Shown one piece after another: positions 1 to 13,200 of a DNA stretch of 64,000 nt. The translations under genes were made by a program, and so were the position numbers. Within the stretch, counting starts at the first letter, position 1. The number at the start of each line of letters is the position of its first letter. This DNA comes from Saccoglossus kowalevskii (taxonomy: Eukaryota > Hemichordata > Enteropneusta > Harrimaniidae). Where the stretch lies: assembly GCF_000003605.2 (NCBI RefSeq), contig NW_003109083.1:20976-84975 (forward strand), given 5' to 3'. The notes under the pieces are model-generated. The model searched no databases and had not been told where the DNA came from. It worked only from the letters and a program-made list of their open reading frames with translations.

Positions 1-329
1 TTTTAAACTATTTATTATTGCCACACTATTTTGTATATGACCACATGAGACCTGACAGTCAGGTAAATGTTTTTAAGTCATATTGTGTTATTGCTGCTGT
101 GCTGCGCGAAACGATTTACGCTTAGACGGATGTACACACGTTCACAGTAATATTTATAAATTTGAATAACTTCATAAAGTATTCTGTGGATATATATATA
201 GTCGATTATTAAGGTTCCCATTTTAAAATTATACCACAAAACACAAACAAATCCAGTGTTTGGGATGTTCGCTCCTTCCGTCGATCGGGTTAATACAAGT
301 ACTTACACCAAATATCTCGTCGTTACAGT
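1..329. other. No gene seen
   Basis: AT-rich DNA without a coding stretch, splice-bounded exon or clear repeat that I can support. It lies left of a duplicated segment. Confidence 0.5.
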
Positions 330-1160
330 GATTTGTTATCATATAGTACAGTCAAGTTGAAGGGAAGAAAAGTAGAGACTTTCACCGGAACCAGGGTGAT
401 GAAGATATCTGTAATACCTGTCACATGCGGTCGACAATGGGGGACGCGTGAGGTGGATTGCTGCTTGTACATGAGTGAGAATACCAAATCTTTGGACATT
501 TCCTTTGGCTTAATACACAAAAATACTTTGCTGTCCATCATCAAATGTTACTTTTTTTGTTTTCAGTGTAATCAATACACCACCCTTTTCATCGGCCTTC
601 ATTGCTATCGTATCATCTGCAGCCAGAACCATGCGGGAGAGTTTTCAAGAGCTTTCGACGCGCATGAGATACTAAATACACATAATTGAGGAACACTAAT
701 TTGATATTTTACGTCCTGAAGAAATTACATTATTTACACTATCCAGCTGTTGTGTTTTCATGATCATCGTAAATTAGTACTAATTATAGAGTGAAAACAT
801 AAACTAACCCCAGTCACGTGACTGATATTTTCAGTTGGAACACTGTAGTAAAGCGTGACATTTTCTTCACCGGTAAAACAATGGAAATCAGCCGATAACA
901 CGCTTACATATATGAAAATACAAAATAACCATGGTTGAAAATCTAATGCCCAAACAATGTAGAGGGCGTGCTTATTATTCGATGCAATATGTGACTGTGA
1001 TTTGACATCTGATAACATATCAGACTCATGCTATTTCAAGTGTTGAATATTTACTTTGTCAATAACCTTTGATACTATACCAAGCCCGATGAACCTCCAG
1101 TGAGTAAATAACCTCAACACTTGACATACATACAATATCGACAATTGAAAATAACTGAGA
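330..1160 (+). repeat. Diverged duplicated segment, copy 1
   Basis: This stretch aligns in the same orientation with 5595-6270. Shared landmarks in order are a block reading atcatatagtac, then gtagagactttc/gtagagacttt, then catgcggtcgac/catgtggtcgac, then the region around tttacactatccagctgtt (copy 2 tttacactgcccagttgtt), then the last shared block acctcaacac. The open frames here in both strands are not preserved in the other copy, so I read it as non-coding. The copies differ by many substitutions and small indels, so the duplication is old. It could be an interspersed repeat family instead of a local segmental duplication. Confidence 0.6.
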
Positions 1161-1657
1161 ATCTTACTAACATGGCATGTGTTGAAGCACAATAAGAAGA
1201 TGCAACTGGTAATTAGATAATAAAAGTATGTTGAGTTATCAAAATGTTACCACCTTTATAATACATAAATCCAAAGCCGTTACAAGTACCATGTTTTAAT
1301 GTTTATATTGACAACGTACGTCCACCACAAAAAGTACGCCCCCAGTCGGATAATTTTAAATAACATTGTTTCCCAGAGCATTTTTGTTTCTAACACGATT
1401 ATGCAATACAATGTTGACTAACCAACTTATTACTGGAGACATTAATCATATTTATCGATCATGTGTTTTATTAGCAGACCGTTTAAGATTATGGTGGCGT
1501 ACATTTCAATCAATTTGGATGGACGACGTTTCTAATAACATTTTTTTCAATATTATAATTAATGAACTCCATCAATTCGAATTTAATGTATTCTCTATTA
1601 AATCAAAATAACATAATTAACCTTTTTTATTTAAACGTCTTTTTAGAACAAAGTATT
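1161..1657. other. No gene seen
   Basis: AT-rich spacer. Two short open frames (1366-1611 and 1562-1762, plus) overlap but show no family motif and no convincing splice context. Confidence 0.4.
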
Positions 1658-1773
1658 AAAGCGGGGGATGGGGGTCGTCACCTGCGCACGCGCGGTAACT
1701 TTGTCCCAAGCGACGACAATAACACAAACGCTCATGGGTGGACGCTTGTTTGTAAACAATGACACGCTATGAT
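1658..1773. repeat. Dispersed repeat, shared with 16955-17038
   Basis: Two blocks recur near 17 kb in a rearranged order. The block at about 1736-1773, with gacgcttgtttgtaaacaat, occurs in the same orientation at about 16959. The block at 1658-1692, a G-rich run followed by gtcgtcac and a CGCACGCG stretch, recurs in inverse orientation at about 17003-17038 as a C-rich run. This fits a small foldback or composite mobile element with rearranged arms. No protein is encoded. Confidence 0.5.
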
Positions 1774-1889
1774 ATCTGTCTTCGTCGGAAACGATCAATT
1801 CAGAGAGTTTATAGGCATTTGGTCCCGGTGTATATTACGACCACAGGGGCTTGACGATCTAATCGTGTAGTTCAGTCGGTAGCTGAAGT

Positions 1890-2397
1890 CAATACATGGA
1901 CGTCTATTGGGAAGGTACGACATGGGGGGCTACTTGCATAGAGGTGCAATACGGGTATGTGCCGCTCGACTGGGGTGTCATTTCAAGTTATTTTGTTTAG
2001 AAGTGGGTGGTCATTTATCAATGGATTGGTTAGAAGTGTGTGGCATTTATTTACTATTTCACAGGTTCTTGTATTCAAAGCCAAATACCGGAAAATGCTG
2101 AATAAAATGCAACGGCCGGATGGGCTCACTGGTTGTGAAAGTTGTGAGCTGTTTTTTTCTTCGCTAAAAACACCTTTGTTTAGAAGTGGGTATATACATA
2201 GAAAAAAAAATGGTTTAGTGAGTATGGTTTACGAGAGCTGGGATTCACACCCTTACCCATTCAATATGGAAGTACCCCCTCCCCCCGGTGGTACCACTAT
2301 TTATCGGTACATGATCTTATTGTTAATAAAAATAATAGAAATATGTCCTGTACTAGGACATAGTGGTTTCGTCTCATAGACGTCCATGTACTGACGC
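1890..2397. repeat. Inverted-repeat-bounded element
   Basis: About 21 bp near 1893 (tacatggacgtctat) recur inverted near 2378 (atagacgtccatgta), bounding about 500 bp. The interior holds a direct repeat, tttgtttagaagtgggt, near 1995 and 2176. Long inverted ends and no protein suggest a non-autonomous DNA transposon. I could not define a target-site duplication. Confidence 0.4.
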
Positions 2398-3614
2398 CAG
2401 AAACAACCCACCCGAATAGTTCGCCAGGTCCCTGTATCTCCGACGTTGCTGTATACACTGACAGACGAAGCCAAAGACTTATTCCGATTCAAAATAACGT
2501 GAAACCATGGCTAAAACCTGATGCCCCTGGAAATTGGGAAACCAGGATGCATCAGTTTTGTCGGTATTGTTGAATTCGCGTGTGTGTTGAATCGAAGTCA
2601 ATAACTAAAAGCGTCATCTGCGTTCACCATGTTGCATATGCATATGATTCTACGAACACAATTGAAGTTTAACGAATATAAATGGAGGCCAGTTTTACAA
2701 ATGCTCGGGTGGACATCCGGACATTTTCCCCGCATAGAAACCATCATGGTAAAAAACAAAGGCCGAAATCTCTCAGAAAACGGTACTCTTGGATGGTTGG
2801 TGAGACTCCCCTGGACAGTGTAACAAGATTACCTCTGCATGTGTAACGCATATCAATTTGATTGTTCAGGATTACTTCAAAGTTGAGTTCGTGTTGTTTT
2901 CTCGAATTTTCACCGGCTCGACCGGCGTACCACAGTAGCTCGCGCACAGCCCATATAAATACGTGGTACAGTGGTGCGCGTCTTAGCAACGTGGAACATT
3001 TGTGGCGTTGCTCCGCCTCAAGGATAGGAATACAGTTCTATCAAACTAGCGCCCTCTATGCTAATTTGAAATAAAATGAAATAGATGATTCATGATCATA
3101 AATGCAAATTTCACAATACCAAATGCAAATTTGTATTAGGAATACGAATTTAGAGTTTACAAATACAAATGGAGATCGATACAGATTTACGAATATTAAT
3201 ATGTCATTTATGAATATGACTCTAAATTCTTGCAACACTCAGCCTTCCAAATTGTTTTGTATTTTTCGGAGACCCTGTTTTTCTTTTCACATTGTCTGCA
3301 GTTCATGTGTCTAAGGAGGAATATTGAGCTAATCAAGTCAAAAGTTATATTTCGATATTTTCGATACCATTAAATATTTGCTTTGAATAATAATAAAAAA
3401 AAAACTGAAAACGAACAGTAATGTACATTCTACTATAAAATATGTTTAAATAAGCATCTTATTCAGGGCGTTTTTGTGTTGAAATTATTCAAGACACTGA
3501 GAACTCATGACATTTTGCAAGCAAAAACTGCTCAGTGAACCGAAAAAAGTAACTACAAACATGGCACATAGAGCATGGTAATTTGATATAAGTTTAGTCA
3601 AGTTGAAAAATCGA
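2398..3614. other. Non-coding, with AT-rich degenerate repeats at 3085-3230
   Basis: No gene supported. At 3085-3230 short units built around aaatgcaaattt and aatacgaatttag recur imperfectly, giving shadow open frames on both strands. The repetition explains those frames better than coding does. Confidence 0.4.
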
Positions 3615-3900
3615 NNNNNNNNNNNNNNNNNNNNNNNNNNNNNNNNNNNNNNNNNNNNNNNNNNNNNNNNNNNNNNNNNNNNNNNNNNNNNNNNNNNNNN
3701 NNNNNNNNNNNNNNNNNNNNNNNNNNNNNNNNNNNNNNNNNNNNNNNNNNNNNNNNNNNNNNNNNNNNNNNNNNNNNNNNNNNNNNNNNNNNNNNNNNNN
3801 NNNNNNNNNNNNNNNNNNNNNNNNNNNNNNNNNNNNNNNNNNNNNNNNNNNNNNNNNNNNNNNNNNNNNNNNNNNNNNNNNNNNNNNNNNNNNNNNNNNN
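3615..3900. other. Assembly gap (286 N)
   Basis: A run of unknown bases. Open frames crossing it are artefacts. Confidence 0.99.
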
Positions 3901-5594
3901 ACGTCAAAATGAATAATTAGATATTTCATGTATATTCAATAAGCCTAGTATTGGTAAACAAGATATATGGGCAGTCAAATATTCTGCCTCTAACGACTCT
4001 CCAACAGAGCATAATTGTGTATCCTATTGCTACACCGCCCCCTACAAACACAGTCATTACACCTTCTGATGTGACAATGGTGTACAGAATCTAAGTTTCA
4101 AACTTACAGTAGAAAAATAAAACAATGTGTATAATTTTGGCTAGTTAATTCAAGAAAAATACATAGATATACATGTGATCCTAACACGACTGTCTCAATA
4201 GCTACACTGTATGATTTTAATTCAATATTGACAGCTTATGTACTGAACTAGTAATACACATGCTAACGTTGAGGGCGCTTTCACGAGAAGCAATAAAATA
4301 TTGGATTTATTTTTAAGAATAAATTTATTTATTGAAACGCTTGCCGTAGTGCATTTGGTCGGGCGGGAAGAGCGGCATGAATTTATAAATAAAGTATACA
4401 GTTGTTCAATAGTAGCAAATAAATAATAGACAGCGAACAAAAATGCAGGGAGCTAACATTATGATATATTAGATATGGAAGAATCACTCCAATTGTAGAG
4501 ATGATAGGATGTATTGATTATATTCGCGATTTTGTGAAGCCTCTCTTCGTCTTCTTTGAGTTTAATATTATAAATCACTAGTTACATACACACTGCCGAA
4601 ATCAGCTTGAAGTCTGAATTCGATATTTTTTTATTTTTTGTATTTATTTGGAGCAGAACAATATCGTGTTTAATAATATCTTTTTGGCGATGAATAACCT
4701 ATTTATCATACTTGCAACAACTCACACAAAGCGTTGAAACTGAAATAAGGTTTAAGGATGTAGTAGACGTTATTGCTATTGCAATTGCATGGCACATTTC
4801 TGAAGTAACATTCTATGAATCTCATCAAGTTATATATTTTTAGAAAGCTTATTTTTAAAATAATATGAAATAAATATTCCAATAAAAAAATGAAATCGTA
4901 TAATCACATGATCACTGTGCAAATAGGTGTTGATTCCGAAGAAACCGAAATAAGGTCACATAAACTATGTTGGCGGTACTTAGAGATACTATAAAAGGTT
5001 CGAATTAAAAATCCCAGCAGTTCGTCTACCGTTGCGTGGGGTAGATTTTGACGTCATAACACATCGTGAAAAACATTGTCAACGTTGTTTTGAAATATAT
5101 TACCCCGTGCAGTGTTCACAAAGAGTAGAGTTGTGTCGTATTTTCTAAAGTCAAAGTGATAGACAAACTATCTTTGCCATATTTCATTAGCTGCTATCAG
5201 AGAATATCTTTGCTGGATTTCATTAGCAGCCATCGGAGAATACTTATGCCAAAACTCACGGACATGGAGCAGCTGGGAGTCAAGATCAACTCTCTTGACT
5301 AACCCCAAATACCGATGTTTTCTTATGCGTGAAAAATCACAAAAAAACGTAAAACACAATGTATCTCAGATTTACTCAAAATGTATTACCCTCTTAAACC
5401 ATCACTGCAATTTTTTTTCTAGTTGAATGCATACTTTATATATTCCTAGAATAGAATGTGAAAAAAGTGAATTTAAAAAAAAATCTCTACTACATCCTTA
5501 AATTCATGAAGGTTTTGACAAGCTGATTGATTGATAACGCACTTGACATTGCTGACATCGTAAACACGTCTTGAAATTTGATAGAATTTTTAAG
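3901..5594. other. No gene seen
   Basis: AT-rich DNA with many stops in all frames. The direct repeat gctgctatcagagaatatct / gcagccatcggagaatact near 5190 and 5228 makes a short minus-strand frame (5168-5359) that is internally repetitive and not convincing as a protein. Confidence 0.4.
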
Positions 5595-6270
5595 TCAAAG
5601 TGATTCGGTATCATATAGTACCGTTATATTGAAAATAGCAATGGAATTCTAAGGAGGAAAAGTAGAGACTTTTAACTGACCTCGGGGTGACACTGAAGTT
5701 AATAGAACTGCTGATGACATGTGGTCGACACTGGGAGGTTTGGAAGGTACATTGCTGCTCGTACGTGAGTTTTCGACGTATCCATTGGCTAAATCCAATA
5801 ACTCTCTTGCATATAATTTAGGAACAATAATTAAATATGTTTCGTTCTGAATGAATTACGTTTATTTACACTGCCCAGTTGTTCTGTTTTCATAGCAATC
5901 GTAAAGTAGTACCGGCCGTTATCGGTCATAAAATAACACCAATCAACTGATATTTTTACGTCATATTTTCATTTGAAACACGCCTAACATTTTTTCATTA
6001 GTAAAACCATGGAAATCATTGGATAACACACTTACATTCATAATACAAAATAACTACGGTTGAAAATATATTGCTCAAACAATAGAGGCGTACTTATTAT
6101 TCGGTGCAAGATGTTACTGTGGGATTTGACATCTGATAACTTGTCAGCAATCCTGCTATCCCAAGTGGTAAATATTTACTTTGTCAATAACCTCTTACAC
6201 TAAACAAGCTCGGCGAACCTCAAGTTGGTGATTGACCTCAACACATTGACTACAACACAGGCATAACATC
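5595..6270 (+). repeat. Diverged duplicated segment, copy 2
   Basis: Partner of 330-1160 in the same orientation. It keeps the landmarks atcatatagtac, gtagagactttt, catgtggtcgac and acctcaacac but is shorter, lacking parts of copy 1 around 500-660. It lies about 650 bp downstream of the 3' end of the minus-strand Ig-like gene remnant and shares no reading frame with copy 1. Confidence 0.6.
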
Positions 6271-6914
6271 AAAACAATTTGCTACATTTTGATGTTAAAG
6301 GGCAACTATACGACAAAAAAAAACAGTGCCTTAAAACTCTGCAAACGTGTTCCCTGTGCGACTCATCGTTGGCCGCAATATTGGAGCAAGCGATCAAAGG
6401 TCACGGTATGTATTTATATGTATGTTTAGTATTGAGATACAAGGAAAGTATCTGGGAATGTTAAAATTGAACACATGTTACTGATGTAACTGGCAGAACA
6501 TAACGATTGTTTGGAAACTCATGATGAAAGGTCAAGGGTCTATGTCAAACTTGACAGACACTCCCTATGTGAATCATAAAAGCTGTCGGTGTTTTTTAAG
6601 TGTACAGCACAAGATGCGAATGACTAGGATTCAATATACGCACACATGTTTCCTGCACGACTCTATGATTTGGTCACACTTTCGGGTCAAAGGTCAATGT
6701 TGATATTGATCAATCAACCAACACTTTAGCAAGGGTTGGCATTCTCCTTTGAGTGTTGTCAAATTATTTGTCATAATTACATGATTAACAGATGTTATTA
6801 CGACTGATATTGTTGCTGTGCAATCAAATAAGTGGAAATAAATAAAAGCATTTGACAGTCAAAATAATGATATATGGAACAATATGAAGATTACTATTGG
6901 GGTTCTACTGTTTA
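6271..6914. other. No gene seen
   Basis: Non-coding spacer with two short plus-strand frames (6279-6464 and 6521-6703) that share wording such as tgttccctgtgcgact and tgtttcctgcacgact. This suggests a weak internal repeat rather than exons. Confidence 0.35.
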
Positions 6915-8972
6915 TTATGTTAAGATAGAAACAATACCAACATTGTTCACGTGTGACCATGAGCGTATAATAAGTCCATTTTGTGACAGTGTTTTAATTG
7001 GAGTAATTCTTGTTGTTCGTTGTTGTCGTTCATTTTCTTCATAGTTTGTGACTTCAAACCTTTCTGCAATTGTTTTGTCCTGTGAGATTGTAGTGATTCT
7101 TGTTGTTTCGATCACTGGTTCTGATGGTTTCAGATAAACCTTTTGTGATTGAAAACTTCTATCACAGGTTGTTAGAATTTCACAGTGATATTCACCATAG
7201 TCTCCACTGCTCACAATCATGTGCAATGTTACATAATTCTAATGAAGTAAGAATATATTGTTTAAACGGATTCATATAGGCACAGAGACAAAACTAACGA
7301 ATACATGCACAATTTTGCTCGGTCAGTCATGTCACTGGTAAATACATATCGACGATGCAATCAAATATTCATATTAAAATGGAATAGGACACAATGTTTT
7401 TACTTTTCCAAACAACAATGTGTTATTGTGAAACCAGTTTGCTTTGTACGGTCTCTCTGAAGATGCAGCGCATTTCATTTCTATATAATCACCAACATCG
7501 ACATACTATATCCGAGGTGGACAGGCGTATAATATATATTATATCATATATTACATTTTATTGTCACAACTGTCGAACCTAGTCAACGCTAGAATAGTTT
7601 AATATTATAATACGAGAAATATATCACGAATTGTATTGTCGTGATTGAATTGTTCATATTTGTCCCATTATTTTGATGTATGCAGTCAACATAGTTTATT
7701 TAATATTTGTTTAACTTTACGTATACGTACTTTGCATATTCTCATATATAATAAATGTTGATCTAATTTAAATAATGCAACTGGTCTACATAATAATCTC
7801 TTGTTACACTCATTTGAACATTTCGATTCTCCCCCTGAAACTATTAAGTTCTGCTGTGGACTCTGTCACACAATAACCAGAGCCCGAGAGGGTGAATCCA
7901 CGTTTATGTGGCTTTATAGTTTGGAATGTCTTGACACTAATAATACTTAACTGTATAACCGTAATTTTAAATTGAGGAAAACAATAACAAATCAATACAA
8001 TTTATTGCTAATTCTTGCGCGTTAACCAACAGGGGAGGGGTAGAAGACTATGTATGTATACGAATTGTTTACTTACCGTTTAACTTTCCCGAAAATATAT
8101 GTTTTTCACTGCCTCGTGACCTATATACAGCTTCTCATGTTCAAATTGGAACGTGATTAGTATGCCCTCCTTGAGAAAAGACTCAACGCCATTAGAATAA
8201 ACTGCGCACGAGAGAGGTCCTGTAAACGGTTCACCGTGTTCATGGGGGAATGAAAATAAATCTACTGCAGTTCCGTTAATTTCTTTTCTGAATAATACAT
8301 TAGGAGAAACGTCTGTCTTCAGTCGAATGTTTAGAGACTTCGCATATCCAACTCTTTATAATTTAATACCTGCATAAATAGATGTTAGTGTATTCACAGA
8401 GTGTATTACATATTCAGTAAATAAAAAGTCAATCATATTATATACAAACATTCTATATCATTTTCGATTCCCTGAATAACGGCATTTTACCATTCCCATA
8501 AATAAGTATGACAATTTACATTATATCTAATGTTTTTAGGTAATTTAATATATCCCGTGAATCTTTGAATTAAATATTTTAGTAGTAGTTATGTATACCA
8601 ATGTATAATACTACCTGTAATTACCAGAACGTGTTCACTGAGTAATCTGTGTTCAGTGTCGTAAATGTTTTGCAGTCCACCATGATAGTACGACATACTT
8701 AGGATGTGATGGTGTTGCAACTCCCCCGTAGTTGAATCATGTTATCAATTAATAAAGATAGAGGATAATTTTGAGCAAACCAGTCAGTGTTTATTTAATA
8801 ATGGATATCGATCGATAGTCAGTTTGTCAATGACAACTAAATCACTTACCTGTCACACTAAATAACTCATAGCATGCAGTGGACATCGGAAGCTCGAATT
8901 GCACCGTGAGACCTGAGTCTACATAGGCATCAGGGTTTATTGGAATAAGAACAACATTTTTTACCAACATGT
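6915..8972 (-). pseudogene. Immunoglobulin-superfamily-like gene remnant, at least four exons
   Basis: Four minus-strand blocks read like Ig-domain exons. 8972-8850 is flanked by AG and GT and has phase 1 at both ends, typical of Ig exons, and reads PDAYVDSGLTVQFELP. About 8722-8615 reads ILSMSYYHGGLQNIYDTEH and ends at a donor in phase 1, but I see no good acceptor. About 8356-8077 contains FTGPLSCAVYSNG and ILITFQFEHE and ends at gtaagt, yet has a TAA just before the donor. 7238-6915 begins after AG and reads LHMIVSSGDYGEYHCEI, the classic end of an Ig fold (D-x-G-x-Y-x-C), followed by a Thr/Glu-rich tail and a stop. The missing acceptor and premature stop suggest decay, although sequencing error or a different exon structure could explain them. 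No transmembrane segment is visible. The function is unknown. Confidence 0.4.
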
Positions 8973-9855
8973 CTGGAAGCTATTTACATTTAGCTATTTA
9001 TTTGAAATTGCTGTACGTTTAATAATAACCTCATTCAATAAAACTCATTTCAGACCTCCTATTACAAGAATAAGTGAAGTGAATTATTAATTCAACCCCG
9101 AATAACAAACATGCAGTGTTAATTGTAGTGTTTCAGCAGCATGGTGTGTTTTATTGTATTTTTGTGCGTGTACGTATGTATGTGTGTGCGTGTGTGTGAG
9201 GGGTTGTATTTCATTGAACAATCTAGCAAAAATGATCACAGTGGTCATTATAGCTGCTAGGAATGTTGGTACACATCATTAGTTTAAAACTGTCATATCT
9301 ACAACTTTATATATAAAGTTACGTGATATGCTAAAAGAGGATAACGTACGTCAGTGAGCAGGTTGCATTTGAATGAGGGGATAGCTTTCAACATGTATTG
9401 TAGTTAATGTATATAATTGTTTCATCATGCCATATTTGTGAGTCTTGAAGAGGAACAAAGCCCAATCAGTAGTCGAACATTTTTCTTCCTATTTACTAAT
9501 TAACATTGGACTTTTCTATGAGTGGTGAGTCTATTTGTTTTCAGTACATCCAATATCGTATAATATATGTTAGTCTAGTAGATCTAATTGTTACCCCCCC
9601 AAGTCCCTCATTATTTGTTGCATCCATGACATTCAGACTAAATCTCTTCATGAATGAACCATTTTCTTATAATCTAGTTGCAGTCCCCCATTTCTAATAA
9701 TTATTTTGTTTTGTTCTGGTTAACTCTAATTTTGTATTTCTTAATGTATTATGAGTTGATTCTTTGTAGCTAAATATTACTGTTCACGAATAATAATTAA
9801 AAAAATATTTATCAATCGCAGTGAACATTTATCAACTCTTCATCTTAAGTTATAT
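8973..9855. other. No gene seen
   Basis: AT-rich spacer with a short GT-rich stretch near 9175-9200 and no supported exon. Confidence 0.4.
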
Positions 9856-10202
9856 CATCGAACACTACGATAAAGACTTCCCGGTTTTGACATTGTAAAA
9901 TTCTTTCGTTTTTTTTTGGGGGGGGATAAGCCTGAAGAAACTGATTTTGACAAGATAATTCAGAAATTTATATTAAGAATAATACATAACGAAATGTATT
10001 TCTTATGCACCTATAAATAATTTTCATAGTTACTGATTACACAAGAATATTACAGAAAAAAAGATATTTTTTTGTATTCTCTATATTCTATATATTTTTG
10101 CCATTTATTTGTTATGAATTGTGACTGAAAGCATCGAAACTGCATAAAAACGAAAGAATTTCACAATGTCGAAAACGGAGAGTCTTTATCGCAGTGTTGT
10201 CG
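9856..10202. mobile_element. MITE with about 50-bp terminal inverted repeats
   Basis: The left arm (about 9860-9915), running from aacactacgataaagact to attctttcgttttt, recurs inverted at about 10146-10200. The arms match over roughly 50 bp with a few mismatches. The interior is AT-rich with no open frame. Length of about 345 bp and long arms fit a non-autonomous DNA transposon. The exact ends and target duplication are unclear, so the superfamily is unassigned. Confidence 0.65.
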
Positions 10203-13200
10203 TAAATACCACCAAGAAAATAGGGAAATAATACAATCCAGAGTCAATAGAATATACATCCAACAACTTGTGCTTGTGTGTAGATGACTGTTAGCGCTTC
10301 GAATATTTTGCCATGGATCCCTGTTTTAGGTAGTTGACCCCCACCTTTCATGTCCAAACATTTTTGTATAAATGTGTGTAAAATGAAAATATTGTCAATA
10401 GTACTATATCATTTTCTGAATCTTTCTCTCCACGGAAATCAAAATAATGATATCACCACCAGGTGACCGTCAACTCGTGGGGATTATTGGTAATTCCTGT
10501 AGAATTTACAGTTTCATACTCACAATATTTCTGGGTAACCTCTGACCCGGAAGTTGATGCTTTTACGCCGATTCATATTCTGTGAAATGATCGAAGGAAA
10601 AGTGAAATTGACTTATTAGAGTGAATTCGGATACACATTGACTGCACTCATCAACTATCCGGGGACGTTATCACTACAGCATCTGTCAAATCCAAAGTTT
10701 TAGCATTCGTGTGTGGCACACTATTAGGAACCGGAAAAGTTGGACCTTGTCGATCGATATCTACAGCGAGGACATCATCGGTTGCATAAACGTCTTTCCA
10801 GGTGGATTATGAAATATATGGAAAAATGGAGTTGCCTTGCATCTTTCCAGGCGTGGTCGCAATATTGCGATTGAATTATGTGTGCTAGTGAGCTCAGCGA
10901 GGAGAACATTCGACTCTCACGTTGCAAAACGTCACGTTGTCTGCCTTTTTGCTGCTCATTTTGTGATGTTGACTGAGGACAAGGGCAAGTATAAAGAACT
11001 CGGCAACAAAACTTACCTGATCAATTGACCACTTACATGATATGCACAGTGCAGCAACATGTTCAAACTGAATAGACAACACCACACAGTCACACATCAC
11101 ACTTGACCTCGCATAGAAGTTGATGTAAATTTAAAAATAAATAAATGCTAAAAGTATGACACAGAATTTCTGACAATTCCTGACTTCCCGATGATTCACA
11201 AGAACGATATTCATAGTATGTCAACTAGTTTCACCATCCGATCAGCAGACTTCCATATAGTTTAGTCTTTTACAAACACATTATAAATGAGGACGCACTT
11301 TATAAACTAAAGTACATATTGCAAGACAATCTGAAAACAATGGGCGAAAAAAATAAACTAAATAAAATGAAGTGTTACAACTCATCTTTGCTTTGAAAAG
11401 TTCTATTTTGTTTATCCCTCTATTTTTGTGCACAAAATAAAAATAAATATTATTGCTGCTGTAGAAATTAATTCACACAAAATATTGGGTACGCAACCAA
11501 GGAGGGCCATGTTTTTTGAAAAGTGTCACGTTTATTTATTTTATTTTTTCGTATTTTATGCATTCATGATTTAGGTTTATATTGAAATTGATCGATACCA
11601 AACTTAAATGCACGAGTAAAAATGAAAATCACAAACTGAAATGCAATTTATATATGTTTAGCTTAATTTCACGTCAAAAATATATTTACATTCGCAATCT
11701 TTATGTGACCAAGGGATAATAAAGTATGAACGACGGTGGTAACTGGTACAACAAATACCCGTACTGAGCATATCGAATAGCATCCTACGTACATAGGAGA
11801 GTGACACTGTAAAGTTCACTACAAAATTACATGAACTTAAAACCTAAAACGATATGAAAATACAATCAATTATATTGAGAAAATAAACGAGAATTCAAAT
11901 CGAAAATACAATTCATACTAATGATACTAGAGTTAACATTTCAATGAAAGCACATGTCATAAACAATGATTACACGCACATCGCTAAAACAATAGCAAAA
12001 ATGTATCTAATCTACCTAAATAAAACAAAATCTCCCTTGTAGAAGTCACAAACTGTACTAGTGTTAAACACAGCAAGTTGAAACGAGCTGGACTAAAAAC
12101 ATCCACAAAACCAACTCTAGACTGAATGATTCAGTGGTCAGAGAGGTGAAAGAAAAGATGCTTCTCAGACGAGTCCAATGATGTTACTGACCGAAACTGA
12201 CTTCTCAGTACTGAGTCTCGTGGGAAATATGCAAATTGCATTCGTTGTTACTCATTGTGCATTCCTTTCGTGCTAATTTCATAATAATTAATAAGTTACG
12301 TTACTGAAAATACAGAAATCACATATTCTTAATAAATTCTGTTTAAATACATATCTACAATATCAAACAGTAGAAATCATCAAGAATATTACAGATTAAA
12401 TAGCGCCCTCAATGGTCAAACTTTACTTAGCTCACGTTACAATGCTTTTAAAAATGAATTCACATTTGAAAACTTCCTTTCATTTTTTTAAAAATAGATT
12501 TACATTTGTATTTTCAATTTACCTTTAACAATGTATTTAAAATTGCATTTTAACTTTATTTTGGTCTTTTTCATGTTGATTTTAAAAATGGTTTTGATTT
12601 GTTTTCGCTTTTTGCTCCTTGACCTTTTACTTTCGATCTCAACTGCATAGCTTAAATGCATAAATACTTTTAACATTCTAGCATTTAAATTAAATTCAAA
12701 CATATGATGTAATTGTACACAAATCAAACGAATGAGAGTTTTGATATTTGTTAAGGAAATTAAAATCATAATATAACAAACTGTCTCACATGTACACACA
12801 CAATGAAAATCAGTTCACGAGATATCATGATTTCAAAATTCGACGATTAATATGCAAATCAATTGTTGATTTAAAATTTGTATTGCTTTTTGTGGTATAG
12901 GTTGGTATTTGTACCTATGTAGCAGGGGTCTTGCATGATACGATTGACTGAAAAAGCCGTGCAGTGAAAGTTAATATTGACGAGCAATAAAAATATTTCA
13001 GTTAGACTGCGCCAGAATGCTTGCCGATATCCAGCAAGCTAGTTCGAATTCGAAAGGTAAAAAAAAAACTGCCGTAATTGTGTTTTTGAGACACGGTTTT
13101 TAATCAGTCCAAAGAAGTGTTGGGTCCTGAAAACTGTTTTTCCGTGATTATTACTAGTAAGAAATCACTGTATGTGTGCATTTGCAGTTTGAAATTGAAC

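Noticed and set aside
333-689. 118-codon plus frame as a gene
   Set aside because: The duplicated counterpart at 5.6 kb does not keep the frame, and no motif is present.
3095-3135. Octamer (ATGCAAAT) transcription-factor sites
   Set aside because: They occur within an AT-rich degenerate repeat, so their number is explained by the repeat.
3485-3929. Long open frames on both strands
   Set aside because: They run through 286 unknown bases; the apparent proteins are gap artefacts.
12500-12799. 99-codon lysine-rich minus frame
   Set aside because: Arises from A/T-rich degenerate repeats; no motif and no splice context.
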